Source: Leptolinea sp. UBA5366 (lineage in GTDB: Bacteria; Chloroflexota; Anaerolineae; Anaerolineales; Anaerolineaceae). Taken from it: DNA of 64,000 nt. Location of the stretch: the NCBI GenBank assembly GCA_002407845.1, contig DHPK01000010.1:8017-72016 (forward strand). The letters are read 5' to 3'. The notes beneath the pieces are model-generated. The model was given only the letters and a program-made list of their open reading frames with translations. It was not told the DNA's origin and made no database searches. The translations under genes and the position numbers were made by a program. Positions 1 through 8,847 of the stretch are shown here, piece by piece. How positions within the stretch are numbered: position 1 is the stretch's first letter; each line of letters opens with the position of its first letter.

Positions 1-140
1 CACCTCTCTGGATAAGAGCGCCATTCAGGGGCGTATTTAATTGTTATGATTAAAACATAAGAAAGGGAGAATGTCAAATTTTAGCTGGAGCGGAGGCATG
101 ACAAAAGACTATTTTTCAGCGTGCGGAGCTGCCCTTGCCC

Positions 141-632
141 CTATGAATCAATCAAATCTTTATTCTCTTCAGCCATCGATTTTGCAGCAGCTTTTACGGC
201 ATCAATAATCTGGACATAGGCTGCACAACGGCAAATATTCCCGGACAGTCCTGTCTTGAATTCCTCAGTCGTTGGGTTGGGGTTCTGTTTGAGCAACGCA
301 TAAGCGGAGAGAATCATGCCGGGGGTACAGAATCCGCATTGCACCGCACCTTCATCGATAAAAGCCTGCTGAATCGGATGCAGTTCGCCGTCCTGAGCCA
401 GCCCTTCAATCGTCATCACCGTTTTTCCTTCAACCAGCGGCGCCAGAACCAGGCAGGAATTGGTCGGCACGCCATCGATCAAAACTGTGCACGCCCCGCA
501 CTCTCCAACTTCGCAGCCTTTTTTCGTCCCTGTCAGCGAAAAATAGTCTCGAATCGTCTCAAGCAGCGTTTCGCCTTCTTTTACTTCAGCAGTTACATTC
601 TTTCCATTTAAGCTGAAATTAACGATTCCCAT
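141..632 (-). CDS. 2Fe-2S subunit of molybdenum hydroxylase (xanthine dehydrogenase family)
   Basis: This is the electron-transfer subunit (163 aa) of a xanthine dehydrogenase/aldehyde oxidase-type enzyme and carries two 2Fe-2S clusters. The N-terminal plant-type ferredoxin motif is visible as CEVGECGACTVLIDG followed by NSC. The C-terminal helical domain has CGFCTPGM and the SGNICRCAAY motif. I chose the ATG at 632 because AAAGGAAC lies just upstream and the protein then begins MGIVNFSLNGK, as usual for the family; a longer frame reaches 677 but has no better ribosome site. It overlaps the FAD subunit by 14 bp and is the last gene of the operon. The substrate cannot be told from the sequence. 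Confidence 0.93.
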   Translation of the reverse strand: MGIVNFSLNGKNVTAEVKEGETLLETIRDYFSLTGTKKGCEVGECGACTVLIDGVPTNSCLVLAPLVEGKTVMTIEGLAQDGELHPIQQAFIDEGAVQCGFCTPGMILSAYALLKQNPNPTTEEFKTGLSGNICRCAAYVQIIDAVKAAAKSMAEENKDLIDS

Positions 633-1518
633 GGTTGTTCCTTTCAACAGTCGCCGCAGACGCCGCTGCTTCTTCAAAAGCTTCGATGATCAATTCTTTA
701 ATCAGCTGATCGCGAAATTCCTTGGACGCTCGCCAGGAGGATCGGGCGCGCGTTTCGGTCAGCGCAATCTCGGCAGCCTGTCGCAGAACATCGCTGCTCG
801 GGAAGCTGCCGGCTAAAAACTCTTCCGCTTTATTGCAACGGATCGGAACGGGTCCCGCAACCCCTAAGGCAATCGCTGCGCTGGCAATCATACCATTCTC
901 GTTCAGCTGACAGGTTACGGCACAGCCGAGCGTTGCGATGTCCATAGCATTGCGCGTGGAAAATTTCAGATATCGCGAAAACCAGCGTTCGTCCGCGTGG
1001 GGTGGGATGATCAGCCGGACAAGCAGTTCGTCCTGACGCCGCGAGACTTTCCCCGGTCCTTGATAAAAATCACTGATGGGCACAATGCGCTCCGCACTGA
1101 GACTTTTCAATTCAAGTTCAGCATCAAGCGCAAACAAAGGAGGAGCGCTGTCCGCAGATACAGCTCCGTTGCAGACATTTCCGCCAATTGTTGACACATG
1201 CTGAATTTGCGGTCCACCCATGGACAAAGCTGCGGTTTTCAAAAGCGGAAGCCGCTCAATGATGAGCGGGCTGGTTGCCAGATCAGTAAACGTGCTGGCT
1301 GCTCCGATCTCAATCGATCCATCGAAACGCATCCGAATGCCGGTCAGTTCTTTCAGTTTTTGCAAACTCAGCAAGCGCGCTTTCTGCGTTTTTTGACTGC
1401 GCATCCTGACCAGAATATCCGTCCCTCCGGCAATCGGCACAACGGTCGGATCATTCGCAAGAATTTCCAGCGCTTCTTCAAGCGTTTCGGGGATAAACAA
1501 TTTCTCAACACCGTACAT
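619..1518 (-). CDS. FAD-binding subunit of molybdenum hydroxylase
   Basis: This 299-aa protein is the medium, FAD-binding subunit that passes electrons from the 2Fe-2S subunit to NAD or another acceptor. The PCMH-type FAD motif VPIAGGTDILVRMR lies near residues 25-40 and TIGGNVCNGAVSADSAPPL near 110-130, which is the second FAD loop. A CO dehydrogenase flavoprotein C-terminal domain follows. The start codon overlaps the stop of the large subunit in a TAATG arrangement, so translation is probably coupled. The length is normal for the family. Confidence 0.93.
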   Translation of the reverse strand: MYGVEKLFIPETLEEALEILANDPTVVPIAGGTDILVRMRSQKTQKARLLSLQKLKELTGIRMRFDGSIEIGAASTFTDLATSPLIIERLPLLKTAALSMGGPQIQHVSTIGGNVCNGAVSADSAPPLFALDAELELKSLSAERIVPISDFYQGPGKVSRRQDELLVRLIIPPHADERWFSRYLKFSTRNAMDIATLGCAVTCQLNENGMIASAAIALGVAGPVPIRCNKAEEFLAGSFPSSDVLRQAAEIALTETRARSSWRASKEFRDQLIKELIIEAFEEAAASAATVERNNHGNR

Positions 1519-3863
1519 TATTCTGATCCCCTATTGTGAACTAATTGAGCTTCGGTCGTCAACGCTTCTAAAGCGAATAAGCCGTCTTCCGCATGGAGCG
1601 CCAGATAGACCCGTTCAGGAGTCAGCGGATTTTCTCGAACCATGATGCCGGTGGCATCATAAACTGCGTTCCGGATCGCGGCTGCCGGCGAAAGATTAGG
1701 CGGTTCGCCCAATACTTTATTTCCATAAGCCCCCGTATCTTCAAAGGACTCGGCAAAATATCCTTCAATATCCGGAATATCCGCAAAAGTTGGAATCTTG
1801 TAATCCAGCATGTTGTCGTTCAGCACCCTGCCGGTTTTTGAATCGATCACCAATTGTTCATACAAACCGAAACCAATGCTCATAATCGAACCGCCGTATA
1901 GCTGCCCAAAAGCAGCATTCGGATTAATAATCTTCCCAGAGTCCAGGCAAGTAACCAGTTTCTCAATCTGAACTTTTCCCGTCTCCGTATTGACATTGAC
2001 GATTGCCATCGTCGCACCGAATGCAAGCACATTATCCGTCGGGAAATGGGATGCTTCATGAGAAATCGTGGCTGGTTCCAGCACATCATAGACGATTTTC
2101 AAAGTCACATCAGACATTGGCGCGATCTTCTCGCGGGTGTCTTTGTTAATAACGAACCCATCGCGAGTGTCCAATTTATGGATTGGCTGATGATAGAGAG
2201 CGGCAGCTTTTTCAATGATCTGCAGTTTGCATTTCAGCGCGGCTTTTTTTACGGCGTTTCCGGAAACATAGGTCTGTCTTGAGGCATAAGCGCCCATGTC
2301 GATCGGGCAGATATCCGTGTCATGGCGGATAACCTGAATTTTCTCAAGGGGAATTCCTAAGGTTTCAGCCGCAATGATTGCCATGGTCGTATCCGTCCCC
2401 TGACCGATTTCGGTTGTGCCGATAAAGAGCGTCGCCGATGCGTCATCCGCCATCATGATCCGGGCGCTCGATAATTCGGTGCTGTGAGGATAGCAGCTTG
2501 AGCCATAACTGAATGCCGCCGTCCCAATGCCCCGCTTGATTTTGCCGGAATTGAAATCCTTGTTCTCTACCGCATTTTTGCGGAATTCATCATATCCGAT
2601 CTTTTTTCGGCAGGTTTCAAGCGCGATATCGAGGTCGCAGGAATTTGCTGACAAGTTTGGCAGCGGAATTTTGGCGCCTCTCTTAATCGTTGTCCGCTGC
2701 CTGAACGCCAGCGGATCCTCGCCCAAAACGCGGGCGATATGGTCAATATGCCCTTCCATCGCGGTTGTATATTGCGGCAGCCCGTACCCGCGCATCGCGC
2801 CAGCAATCAGGATGTTTGTATAGACCGTCTTGCCGTCAAACCGCAAGTTGGCAGTTGGATAGAGCGATGCAAATTGAGACGAAATTGCCAGGAGAACCGA
2901 ATGACCGTGCGAACTGTATGCGCCGGTATTGTGAACGATTGTTATCTCACGCGCTAACAGCTCCCCCGCCGCGCTCAAACCGCTCTTCAGGTGGAAGCTG
3001 CCGCCATGCCTTGAGCGGGTCGCCGCAAGTTCCTCTTCGCGAGTCAGCTCCAAAAAAACCGGTTTCTTCGCTTTGAGAACCAGCGCTCCAACCAGTTGTT
3101 CATAGACCGGTTCCTGTTTTCCGCCAAATCCGCCGCCGACAGTCTGATTCACAATTCGAATTTGGCTTTGGGTCAGCCCAAGCGCCATCGCCAGCCTTTC
3201 GCGCAGGATGGTCGGCACCTGTGTTGAGACATAAAAGGTCAGCCTTCCGCGATGATCAATATCGACAATTGAAACATGTGTTTCGATTGGGCAATGCGCA
3301 ACGATCGGCGTTTTGAAATCATCTTCAACGATGATCGCCGCCTTTTCAAAAGCTTCATCGACATTGCCAACATCAAAACAGGTGGAGCCAGCAATGTTGC
3401 CGGTTTCTTCATGGATTTCGACCGCCCCGTCTGTGAGCGCCTCAGCCGGAGTCAAATAAAATGGGAGGACTGTGTATTTCACCGCGATCAGGTTCAGCGC
3501 CTCTTCGGCGATTTCAACGCTTTCCGCAGCGACCGCGGCGACCGGCTCGCCCACATAACGCAGCCGGCGGGAGAGCACCAGCGCATCCCAGGGCAGATCG
3601 TCAGACGGATAGGGATGCCCAACAAGCGGAAATTTATTGTCCGGAACGTCCTTATAGGTGATCACCGCCGCAACACCCGGCAGGTTCTCTGCAGCGCTGA
3701 CATCAATTTCTTCGATGAAGGCATGGGCATAAGGGCTGCGCAACACCTTTGCATGCAGCATGTTCGGCAGTTTAATGTCCGCAACATAGATCGCTTTCCC
3801 CGTAACTTTTTCAAAGCCGTCGATGCGCGGGACTTTCTTTCCGACAATTTGATAATCACTCAT
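1518..3863 (-). CDS. Molybdopterin-binding large subunit of xanthine dehydrogenase-family enzyme
   Basis: This is the catalytic subunit (781 aa) and should bind the molybdopterin cytosine dinucleotide cofactor. It starts with the aldehyde oxidase a/b hammerhead domain (VPRIDGFEKVTGKAIYVADI). The cofactor loops include TVGGGFGGKQEP and AMRGYGLPQ, and a GEPPNLSPAAAI segment lies near the C-terminus where the catalytic glutamate region is expected. I start at the ATG giving MSDYQIVGKK; an in-frame GTG six codons upstream (3881) is also possible. Substrate (purine, nicotinate, aldehyde or other) cannot be assigned. No XdhC or MobA-like maturation gene is present in this window. A TTGAAA-N16-TATATT promoter lies about 60 bp upstream. 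Confidence 0.92.
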   Translation of the reverse strand: MSDYQIVGKKVPRIDGFEKVTGKAIYVADIKLPNMLHAKVLRSPYAHAFIEEIDVSAAENLPGVAAVITYKDVPDNKFPLVGHPYPSDDLPWDALVLSRRLRYVGEPVAAVAAESVEIAEEALNLIAVKYTVLPFYLTPAEALTDGAVEIHEETGNIAGSTCFDVGNVDEAFEKAAIIVEDDFKTPIVAHCPIETHVSIVDIDHRGRLTFYVSTQVPTILRERLAMALGLTQSQIRIVNQTVGGGFGGKQEPVYEQLVGALVLKAKKPVFLELTREEELAATRSRHGGSFHLKSGLSAAGELLAREITIVHNTGAYSSHGHSVLLAISSQFASLYPTANLRFDGKTVYTNILIAGAMRGYGLPQYTTAMEGHIDHIARVLGEDPLAFRQRTTIKRGAKIPLPNLSANSCDLDIALETCRKKIGYDEFRKNAVENKDFNSGKIKRGIGTAAFSYGSSCYPHSTELSSARIMMADDASATLFIGTTEIGQGTDTTMAIIAAETLGIPLEKIQVIRHDTDICPIDMGAYASRQTYVSGNAVKKAALKCKLQIIEKAAALYHQPIHKLDTRDGFVINKDTREKIAPMSDVTLKIVYDVLEPATISHEASHFPTDNVLAFGATMAIVNVNTETGKVQIEKLVTCLDSGKIINPNAAFGQLYGGSIMSIGFGLYEQLVIDSKTGRVLNDNMLDYKIPTFADIPDIEGYFAESFEDTGAYGNKVLGEPPNLSPAAAIRNAVYDATGIMVRENPLTPERVYLALHAEDGLFALEALTTEAQLVHNRGSE

Positions 3864-3925
3864 GCTTTTTTTCACTTTCACGCCAGCTATTCATGATGCT
3901 GATCGATAATTTAACTAAACGATCT

Positions 3926-3953
3926 AATATATTTCAAAATGTCCGATTTTCAA
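3926..3953 (-). promoter_or_regulatory. Predicted sigma-70-like promoter of the molybdenum hydroxylase operon
   Basis: On the minus strand TTGAAA and TATATT are separated by 16 bp, about 60 bp upstream of the large-subunit start. The match to the bacterial consensus is good and the surroundings are AT-rich. The rest of the 318-bp gap (3864-4181) holds only AT-rich DNA and a possible plus-strand -10 (TACAAT near 4081) for the methyltransferase; no gene is seen in it. Confidence 0.45.
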
Positions 3954-4181
3954 ATTTATTATAGCTTTAAAACCGAAAAACTTCAGTTCCTTTGACACCT
4001 GCTGCTGGGAGCGGGTTTAAAAAGTTTTTTTCGCACTTCTATAGAATTTCCCCGCAATTTATCAAGCTTTTTGTCAAAGGGTACAATCCGTTTTCGCCTA
4101 AAAATCGTAGTCCGCTAACACCAAGGGCTGTAAACAACTTCCCAGCACATGATCGAAAAGAGTTGAATTATCATTAATTCC

Positions 4182-4961
4182 ATGGATATGTCTGCGTTAC
4201 GCGCTTGCTGGCTCGAAGAAGAAAGGGCTGCCTTTCAAGGCTGGGATTTTTCCCATTTGAACGGACGGCTGGATTCGCCCCCGTTGCCATGGGATTATGC
4301 CCAACTGATCCGGCGGGTGCTGCTGACGGAAGATGAACTGCTGGATATGGGGACGGGCGGCGGGGAATTCCTGCTGACTTTGGAGCACCCCTGCGTGCTG
4401 ACGCATGTGACCGAAAGCTATCCGCCGAACATCCAGCTCTGTCAGGAGAAACTGGCACCGCTCGGAATTGATGTCCAGCCAGTCAGCGGCGACCTGCTTC
4501 CGTTTGAAGCTAATCTTTTTGATCTTGTGATCAACCGCCATGAGTCTTACGACCTGCAGGAAGTCAGCCGCGTGCTCAAACCTGGAAAAATCTTTCTCAC
4601 ACAGCAGGTCGGTGAGAAGAACAATCAAACCTTATCGAAAAAACTGATCCCTGGGTTCAAGCCCAGCTTCGCCGGCTTCAATCTTGCCAGTCAGCTGCAA
4701 GCCTTTCAAAGCGCCGGCTTTGAGCCGTTCTTTTATGCTGAGGCTTTTTCAAAAAGCCGCTTTTTTGATGTCGGCGCGGTTGTTTATTATGCAAAGGCTC
4801 TGCCCTGGGAATTTCCTAATTTCTCTGTTGAAAACAATTTTTCTCAGCTGGCAGAGCTTCAAAAAGAATTGGATCTTTCCGGATTCATAGAATCAGACGA
4901 ACACCGTTTCATTTTGGCAGCACGCAATCAGAAAGGAGAATTTCGGCATGCCGGAGATTGA
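4182..4961 (+). CDS. Class I SAM-dependent methyltransferase
   Basis: This 259-aa protein has a Rossmann methyltransferase core. Motif I is LLDMGTGGGEFLL (about residues 56-70), and FDLVINRHE plus EVSRVLKPGK correspond to motifs IV and VI. The acceptor is unknown; the family contains small-molecule and tRNA methyltransferases. There is no Shine-Dalgarno before the ATG, and TATCAT stands seven bases upstream, so the mRNA may be leaderless. The next gene overlaps it by 14 bp, which implies one operon. Confidence 0.85.
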   Translation: MDMSALRACWLEEERAAFQGWDFSHLNGRLDSPPLPWDYAQLIRRVLLTEDELLDMGTGGGEFLLTLEHPCVLTHVTESYPPNIQLCQEKLAPLGIDVQPVSGDLLPFEANLFDLVINRHESYDLQEVSRVLKPGKIFLTQQVGEKNNQTLSKKLIPGFKPSFAGFNLASQLQAFQSAGFEPFFYAEAFSKSRFFDVGAVVYYAKALPWEFPNFSVENNFSQLAELQKELDLSGFIESDEHRFILAARNQKGEFRHAGD

Positions 4962-5337
4962 CATCGCGGCGCTGGAAATCTTGTTCGCCAAACAGCAGTC
5001 CATGATTCCTCTGGTGATGAACGCTGTGGATCAGATCACAGATCGGTATTCGGACAATCTGATGACAATCCAGAAAACCCAGCTCAAGATTGGCAGCGGC
5101 GGGGGATTCTGCTGGATCTGGCCGCCATTTCGTAGGGTGAAAGGAACGCCAAAGCTGTTTGTCTACCTGTCATTCGGTTTGCGCAGACCTTTGAACCATC
5201 CACGGGTCACGGCAGCAGCCAACCCTTCCCGTAATCGCTGGACAATCCATACCGTGCTCGAAAATGAAGAAAATTTAAATGAGGAATTGTTCAATTGGCT
5301 GGATGAATCTGCCGCCACGATTCATCTTAAAATGTGA
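4948..5337 (+). CDS. Small protein resembling DUF5655
   Basis: This 129-aa protein has a good ribosome site (AGGAG) and overlaps the methyltransferase gene. The segment KLFVYLSFGLRRP, the RWTIHTV stretch and the C-terminal LNEELFNWLDESA resemble the DUF5655 domain, which is of unknown function and found alone or fused to DNA-repair and restriction-like proteins. The assignment rests on pattern memory only. No membrane segment or signal peptide is visible. Confidence 0.6.
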   Translation: MPEIDIAALEILFAKQQSMIPLVMNAVDQITDRYSDNLMTIQKTQLKIGSGGGFCWIWPPFRRVKGTPKLFVYLSFGLRRPLNHPRVTAAANPSRNRWTIHTVLENEENLNEELFNWLDESAATIHLKM

Positions 5338-5463
5338 GGGATTCTATCAGCTACCACGTATGGCTGAAAAAGGAACTTGCACAATGATCCCCCTGGTCTA
5401 GCCAGAAAACAAAGGTGTTTTACAAGGCAATATAGGCGGTTTCACCAATCCTGGGCAGGCATG

Positions 5464-5492
5464 AAAAAAGGACGCGGATTGCTGCGCGTCCT
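5464..5492 (-). terminator. Rho-independent terminator downstream of the LUD-domain gene
   Basis: AGGACGCG and CGCGTCCT form an 8-bp perfect stem with an 8-nt loop. On the minus strand it is followed by TTTTTT. It lies about 80 bp beyond the stop codon of the LUD-domain gene. Confidence 0.75.
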
Positions 5493-5574
5493 CTCGTTGT
5501 TATTTACTGCAGCTCAGACAAGCCAGTCTGCGAAACTGCTCAAACTAAGCGTCTGATAAAAAAACCTTTGCGGA

Positions 5575-6216
5575 TCAGTACCCCAACTTTTCACCGACAA
5601 TGATGACTTTGATCCTGCCCGCCGGCCGGCACAGGCGCGTGTGCACAATCTGAGCGCAGACGCTTTCGGTTGTCGCGCAGTCACCGCAGGCGCCAGTGAC
5701 CTTGCAGGGCGTTTTGATGTCAAAGCGATTTGCATTGGTCGGAGCGGCAACTTTGCGCGCTCGAACCAGCGCATCCTCTGGTGAAGGGGCAATTTTGTTC
5801 ACGCCGACGATCACAATCACCTGTTTCGGGCCATACATCAGCGCTGCCACCCGGTTGCCATTTCCATCGACGTTAAACAGCTGCCCGTCCTCACTGACTG
5901 CATTTGCACTCATCAAAAAAGTGTCCGCCAGCAATGCCTGCCGCATGATTTCAACCCGTTCAGCCGGACTTTTGGCTAAATCGCGGTCAATCAACTTATA
6001 TTTTCCATTCTGGATTTTATCTTTCAGACCGACTTCGACAATTGAGTTGGACCCGCCCCAGCTGATGGATGACCCCTCATCAATCAGGCTCAGGGCTTTT
6101 TCAGCTGCGTCTTCCTTGTTATCAAAATACCAGGCTTCAAAATGGCGCTTTTGCAATGCTTTAGCTACCGTTTCACCTAATTTATCATAACGGTCTTGTT
6201 CAGGCGTCTTTTCCAT
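5575..6216 (-). CDS. LUD-domain (LutC/YkgG-like, DUF162) protein
   Basis: This 213-aa protein belongs to the LUD family, known from LutB and LutC of lactate utilisation. The glycine-rich stretch SSISWGGSNSIVEVGL (about 50-65), the conserved DRD and the C-terminal GRIKVIIVGEKLG are typical. It has a cysteine-rich segment (CKVTGACGDC with later CAQ) seen in stand-alone members, which might bind metal. LutA and LutB partners are absent nearby, so a lactate role is not supported. The ATG at 6216 follows GGAGAG at correct spacing. The 291-bp gap upstream (6217-6507) has no clear gene. Confidence 0.85.
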   Translation of the reverse strand: MEKTPEQDRYDKLGETVAKALQKRHFEAWYFDNKEDAAEKALSLIDEGSSISWGGSNSIVEVGLKDKIQNGKYKLIDRDLAKSPAERVEIMRQALLADTFLMSANAVSEDGQLFNVDGNGNRVAALMYGPKQVIVIVGVNKIAPSPEDALVRARKVAAPTNANRFDIKTPCKVTGACGDCATTESVCAQIVHTRLCRPAGRIKVIIVGEKLGY

Positions 6217-6507
6217 TTTTCTCTCCTTCACGATCTATTTGTGCATTAATCTTACTATTATTTCTAATTTCTGACCCCTGTTTCCTGCTATTAATTTTCT
6301 GGATATTTGCCCTTTAAAACGATCAGGTATCGAGGGTCAGATCCTCATAGTCCGGCATCATATCCGTATCAGTCATTCCGGTGACAGCGAAGGAGAATCT
6401 AAACCGTTGCAAGAAGATATTCCTACAACAAATTCCTGATAGGTTCAAAATGAATAAAGTAAGGGCAGAGAGATTCAGATTAATTCACAGTGCAGGAGGT
6501 ACTGTTT

Positions 6508-8370
6508 TCAGCCGAAATAGCTGCGGATGGCATCTGCCAGCGATTCGTTAATTCCGTCTGTCAGCAGCAGCGCCTCTTTTGGCGCGCGCGCGATTTCATC
6601 AATCGACCCGAACTTTTTCAGCAGCGCTTTGCGTTTCACCGGACCGATCCCGGGGATTTTCTCCAACTGAGAGGCGAGCCCTTCTTTTGTGCGCCTGCCG
6701 CGATGCGCGGTGATCGCGAAGCGATGCGCCTCGTCCCGAATGCGCTGCATCAGATACAAACCTTCCGAATGCCGCGGCAGCATGATAGGGTTGGATTGAT
6801 TTGGAACGAAGATTTCTTCTTCGCGCTTCGCCAACCCGACCACTTTAATGCGCTCAAGCAGCCCAAACTGCTGCAGCACTTCGACCGCCCGTCCCAGCTG
6901 CCCTTTTCCGCCGTCCATCACAATCAGATCGGGCAGGACTGCAAACGACGCATCAATTTTGCCGCCGGTCTTGTTGTCCTTTTCGTGTGCTGACTGCCAG
7001 CGGTTCAGCCGCCTGGTCAACACCTCGGTCATGCTCTCGAAATCGTTAGGACCTTCCACTGTCTTGATATTAAAACGCCGATACGCACTTTTCTTCGGCA
7101 CGCCCTGTTCAAAAACGACCATTGAGCCGACTGCCAGCGAGCCCTGGGTGTTTGAAATGTCATAGCATTCGATCCGGTTTGGCGGCTGCTCCAGCTGCAG
7201 CGCCCGTTGCAATTCCGTCAGCGCCTCGCTCTGTTTATTGGTGTCATTCTCCCACTGTGTTTTCAGCGCGCGCAGCGTATCAATTGCGTTTTCTGCCGCC
7301 ATATTGACTAAGTCTTTTTCGTTTCCGGCTTTGGGGACTTTGAGCGCGATCTTCTTGCCGCCGCGCTGTTGTTTCAGCCATTGCTGGATGATCCGCTGTT
7401 CCTCCAGCGCAACCGGCAGCAGCATCTGCTCGGGGATCGTAGCCGCTTCCGAATAAAACTGCTTGATAAACTCGGAAAGCACCTCTTCATCCGCCTCTTC
7501 CTCCGTCCCCTTCATAATGAAGTATTCCTGACCGATCAGTTTGCCGTTGCGAATGAAAAATATTTGGACACAGGATTCTTTTTCCGAGCGCGCCAGTGCA
7601 ATCACATCCGAATCGACATTTTCGCTGCTGACGATTTTTTGTTTTTCGATCACGCGGTCAATCGCTTGAATCTGATCGCGCAGCATGGCAGCCCGCTCAA
7701 ACCGCAGAGCATCTGAGGCCTCGCTCATCTGCTGCTGCAGCCGCGTGATGATTTCACCGGTTTTCCCATCGAGGAAAGCGGCAATGTCTTGCATCATGGC
7801 ATAGTATTCCGGCTGGGATACGGCTCCGATGCATGGTCCGGAACACAGTTTGATGTCATAGTAGAGACAGGGGCGGCGATCTTTTCCAGTAATTTCGCGG
7901 TCACAGGTCAGATAAGGGAAAATGCGCCGCAGCAGGTCGAGGGTCTGATGAACTGCCCAAACGCTGGTGTAAGGTCCAAAATATCGCGACCCGTCCTGCA
8001 CCATCTGGCGCGTCACCAGCATCCGCGGAAATTCCTTCTGCATTTCAATTTTGATATAAGGGTAGCGTTTATCATCCTTGAGCTGGATGTTGTATTGCGG
8101 CCGATTCTTTTTGATCAGATTCATCTCAAGAATCAGCGCTTCAAGTTCAGAATCGACCACAATCCAGTCGATATGATCAATTTGGCTGACCATCCGCCGG
8201 GTTTTTACAGTATGTTTGACGCTGCTTTGAAAATAGGAACGGACGCGGTGACGCAGATTGATGGCTTTACCAACGTATATAATTTTGTCATCCGCATCTT
8301 TCATCAGATAACAGCCCGGCCGCCCGGGAATAGTCTTGAGAATTCCCTGAATTTTTGGAGAAACTTTCAT
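6508..8370 (-). CDS. uvrC: UvrABC system protein C
   Basis: This 620-aa protein is the nuclease subunit of nucleotide excision repair, which cuts on both sides of UvrB-marked lesions. It has an N-terminal GIY-YIG domain (GCYLMKDADDKIIYVGKA, residues about 18-36), a UVR motif near 200-240 (FERAAMLRDQIQAI), the RNase H-like C-terminal nuclease (IECYDISNTQGS, LIVMDGGKGQL) and helix-hairpin-helix motifs at the end (LEKIPGIGPVKRKALL). Length and order are standard. Its ATG directly follows the dtd stop codon, so the two are cotranscribed. Confidence 0.98.
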   Translation of the reverse strand: MKVSPKIQGILKTIPGRPGCYLMKDADDKIIYVGKAINLRHRVRSYFQSSVKHTVKTRRMVSQIDHIDWIVVDSELEALILEMNLIKKNRPQYNIQLKDDKRYPYIKIEMQKEFPRMLVTRQMVQDGSRYFGPYTSVWAVHQTLDLLRRIFPYLTCDREITGKDRRPCLYYDIKLCSGPCIGAVSQPEYYAMMQDIAAFLDGKTGEIITRLQQQMSEASDALRFERAAMLRDQIQAIDRVIEKQKIVSSENVDSDVIALARSEKESCVQIFFIRNGKLIGQEYFIMKGTEEEADEEVLSEFIKQFYSEAATIPEQMLLPVALEEQRIIQQWLKQQRGGKKIALKVPKAGNEKDLVNMAAENAIDTLRALKTQWENDTNKQSEALTELQRALQLEQPPNRIECYDISNTQGSLAVGSMVVFEQGVPKKSAYRRFNIKTVEGPNDFESMTEVLTRRLNRWQSAHEKDNKTGGKIDASFAVLPDLIVMDGGKGQLGRAVEVLQQFGLLERIKVVGLAKREEEIFVPNQSNPIMLPRHSEGLYLMQRIRDEAHRFAITAHRGRRTKEGLASQLEKIPGIGPVKRKALLKKFGSIDEIARAPKEALLLTDGINESLADAIRSYFG

Positions 8371-8811
8371 CTACTCGCTTTCCAAAAGGATTGTCACCGG
8401 CCCATCGTTTAGCAATTCAACTTTCATGTCCGCGCCGAACACGCCTTGCTGGGTCGGCACGCCTTGCTCCCGCAGCAGTTCCGCAAACCGGTCGACTAGC
8501 GGACTGGCAAGTGCCGGGTCGGCAGCCTTGATGAACGAGGGACGGTTGCCTTTGCGGGTATCGCCGTACAAAGTGAACTGTGAAACAACGATCGCTTCCC
8601 CGCCGACGTCCCGCACAGACAAGTTCATCTTTCCGGCATCATCTTCAAAAATCCGCAATGCGGCGATTTTTTTAGTCTGAGCAACTGCCTGATCCTCTGT
8701 ATCGCCTTGACCCACGCCCAGCAGGATCAGCAGTCCTTTCTGAATCTGACTGATCATTTTTCCATCGACCGTCACAGAGGCATGCGCAACGCGTTGAATG
8801 ACTGCTTTCAT
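8371..8811 (-). CDS. dtd: D-aminoacyl-tRNA deacylase
   Basis: This 146-aa enzyme hydrolyses D-aminoacyl-tRNA (and Gly-tRNA-Ala) to keep D-amino acids out of protein. The N-terminus [17 protein letters not shown], the active-site motif [19 protein letters not shown] and the conserved [18 protein letters not shown] are all present, the latter holding the Gly-cisPro-like region. I use the ATG at 8811 preceded by GGAAC; an in-frame GTG four codons upstream is less likely. It sits in a cation transporter-dtd-uvrC operon. Confidence 0.97.
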   Translation of the reverse strand: MKAVIQRVAHASVTVDGKMISQIQKGLLILLGVGQGDTEDQAVAQTKKIAALRIFEDDAGKMNLSVRDVGGEAIVVSQFTLYGDTRKGNRPSFIKAADPALASPLVDRFAELLREQGVPTQQGVFGADMKVELLNDGPVTILLESE

Positions 8812-8847
8812 TTTCAGTTCCACTCCACGATTCGTATTAATTTTGAG

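Noticed and set aside
3276..3896. Plus-strand open frame of 206 codons
   Set aside because: It lies wholly opposite the molybdenum hydroxylase large subunit, whose protein is clearly recognised; the frame has no family features.
6330..6400. Minus-strand coding-like tail ending PDYEDLTLDT before a stop
   Set aside because: Only about 17 codons after an ATG, no ribosome site and no family; could be a worn gene end but cannot be supported.
7789..8412. Plus-strand open frame of 207 codons
   Set aside because: It is a shadow of uvrC on the other strand; no conserved motif.
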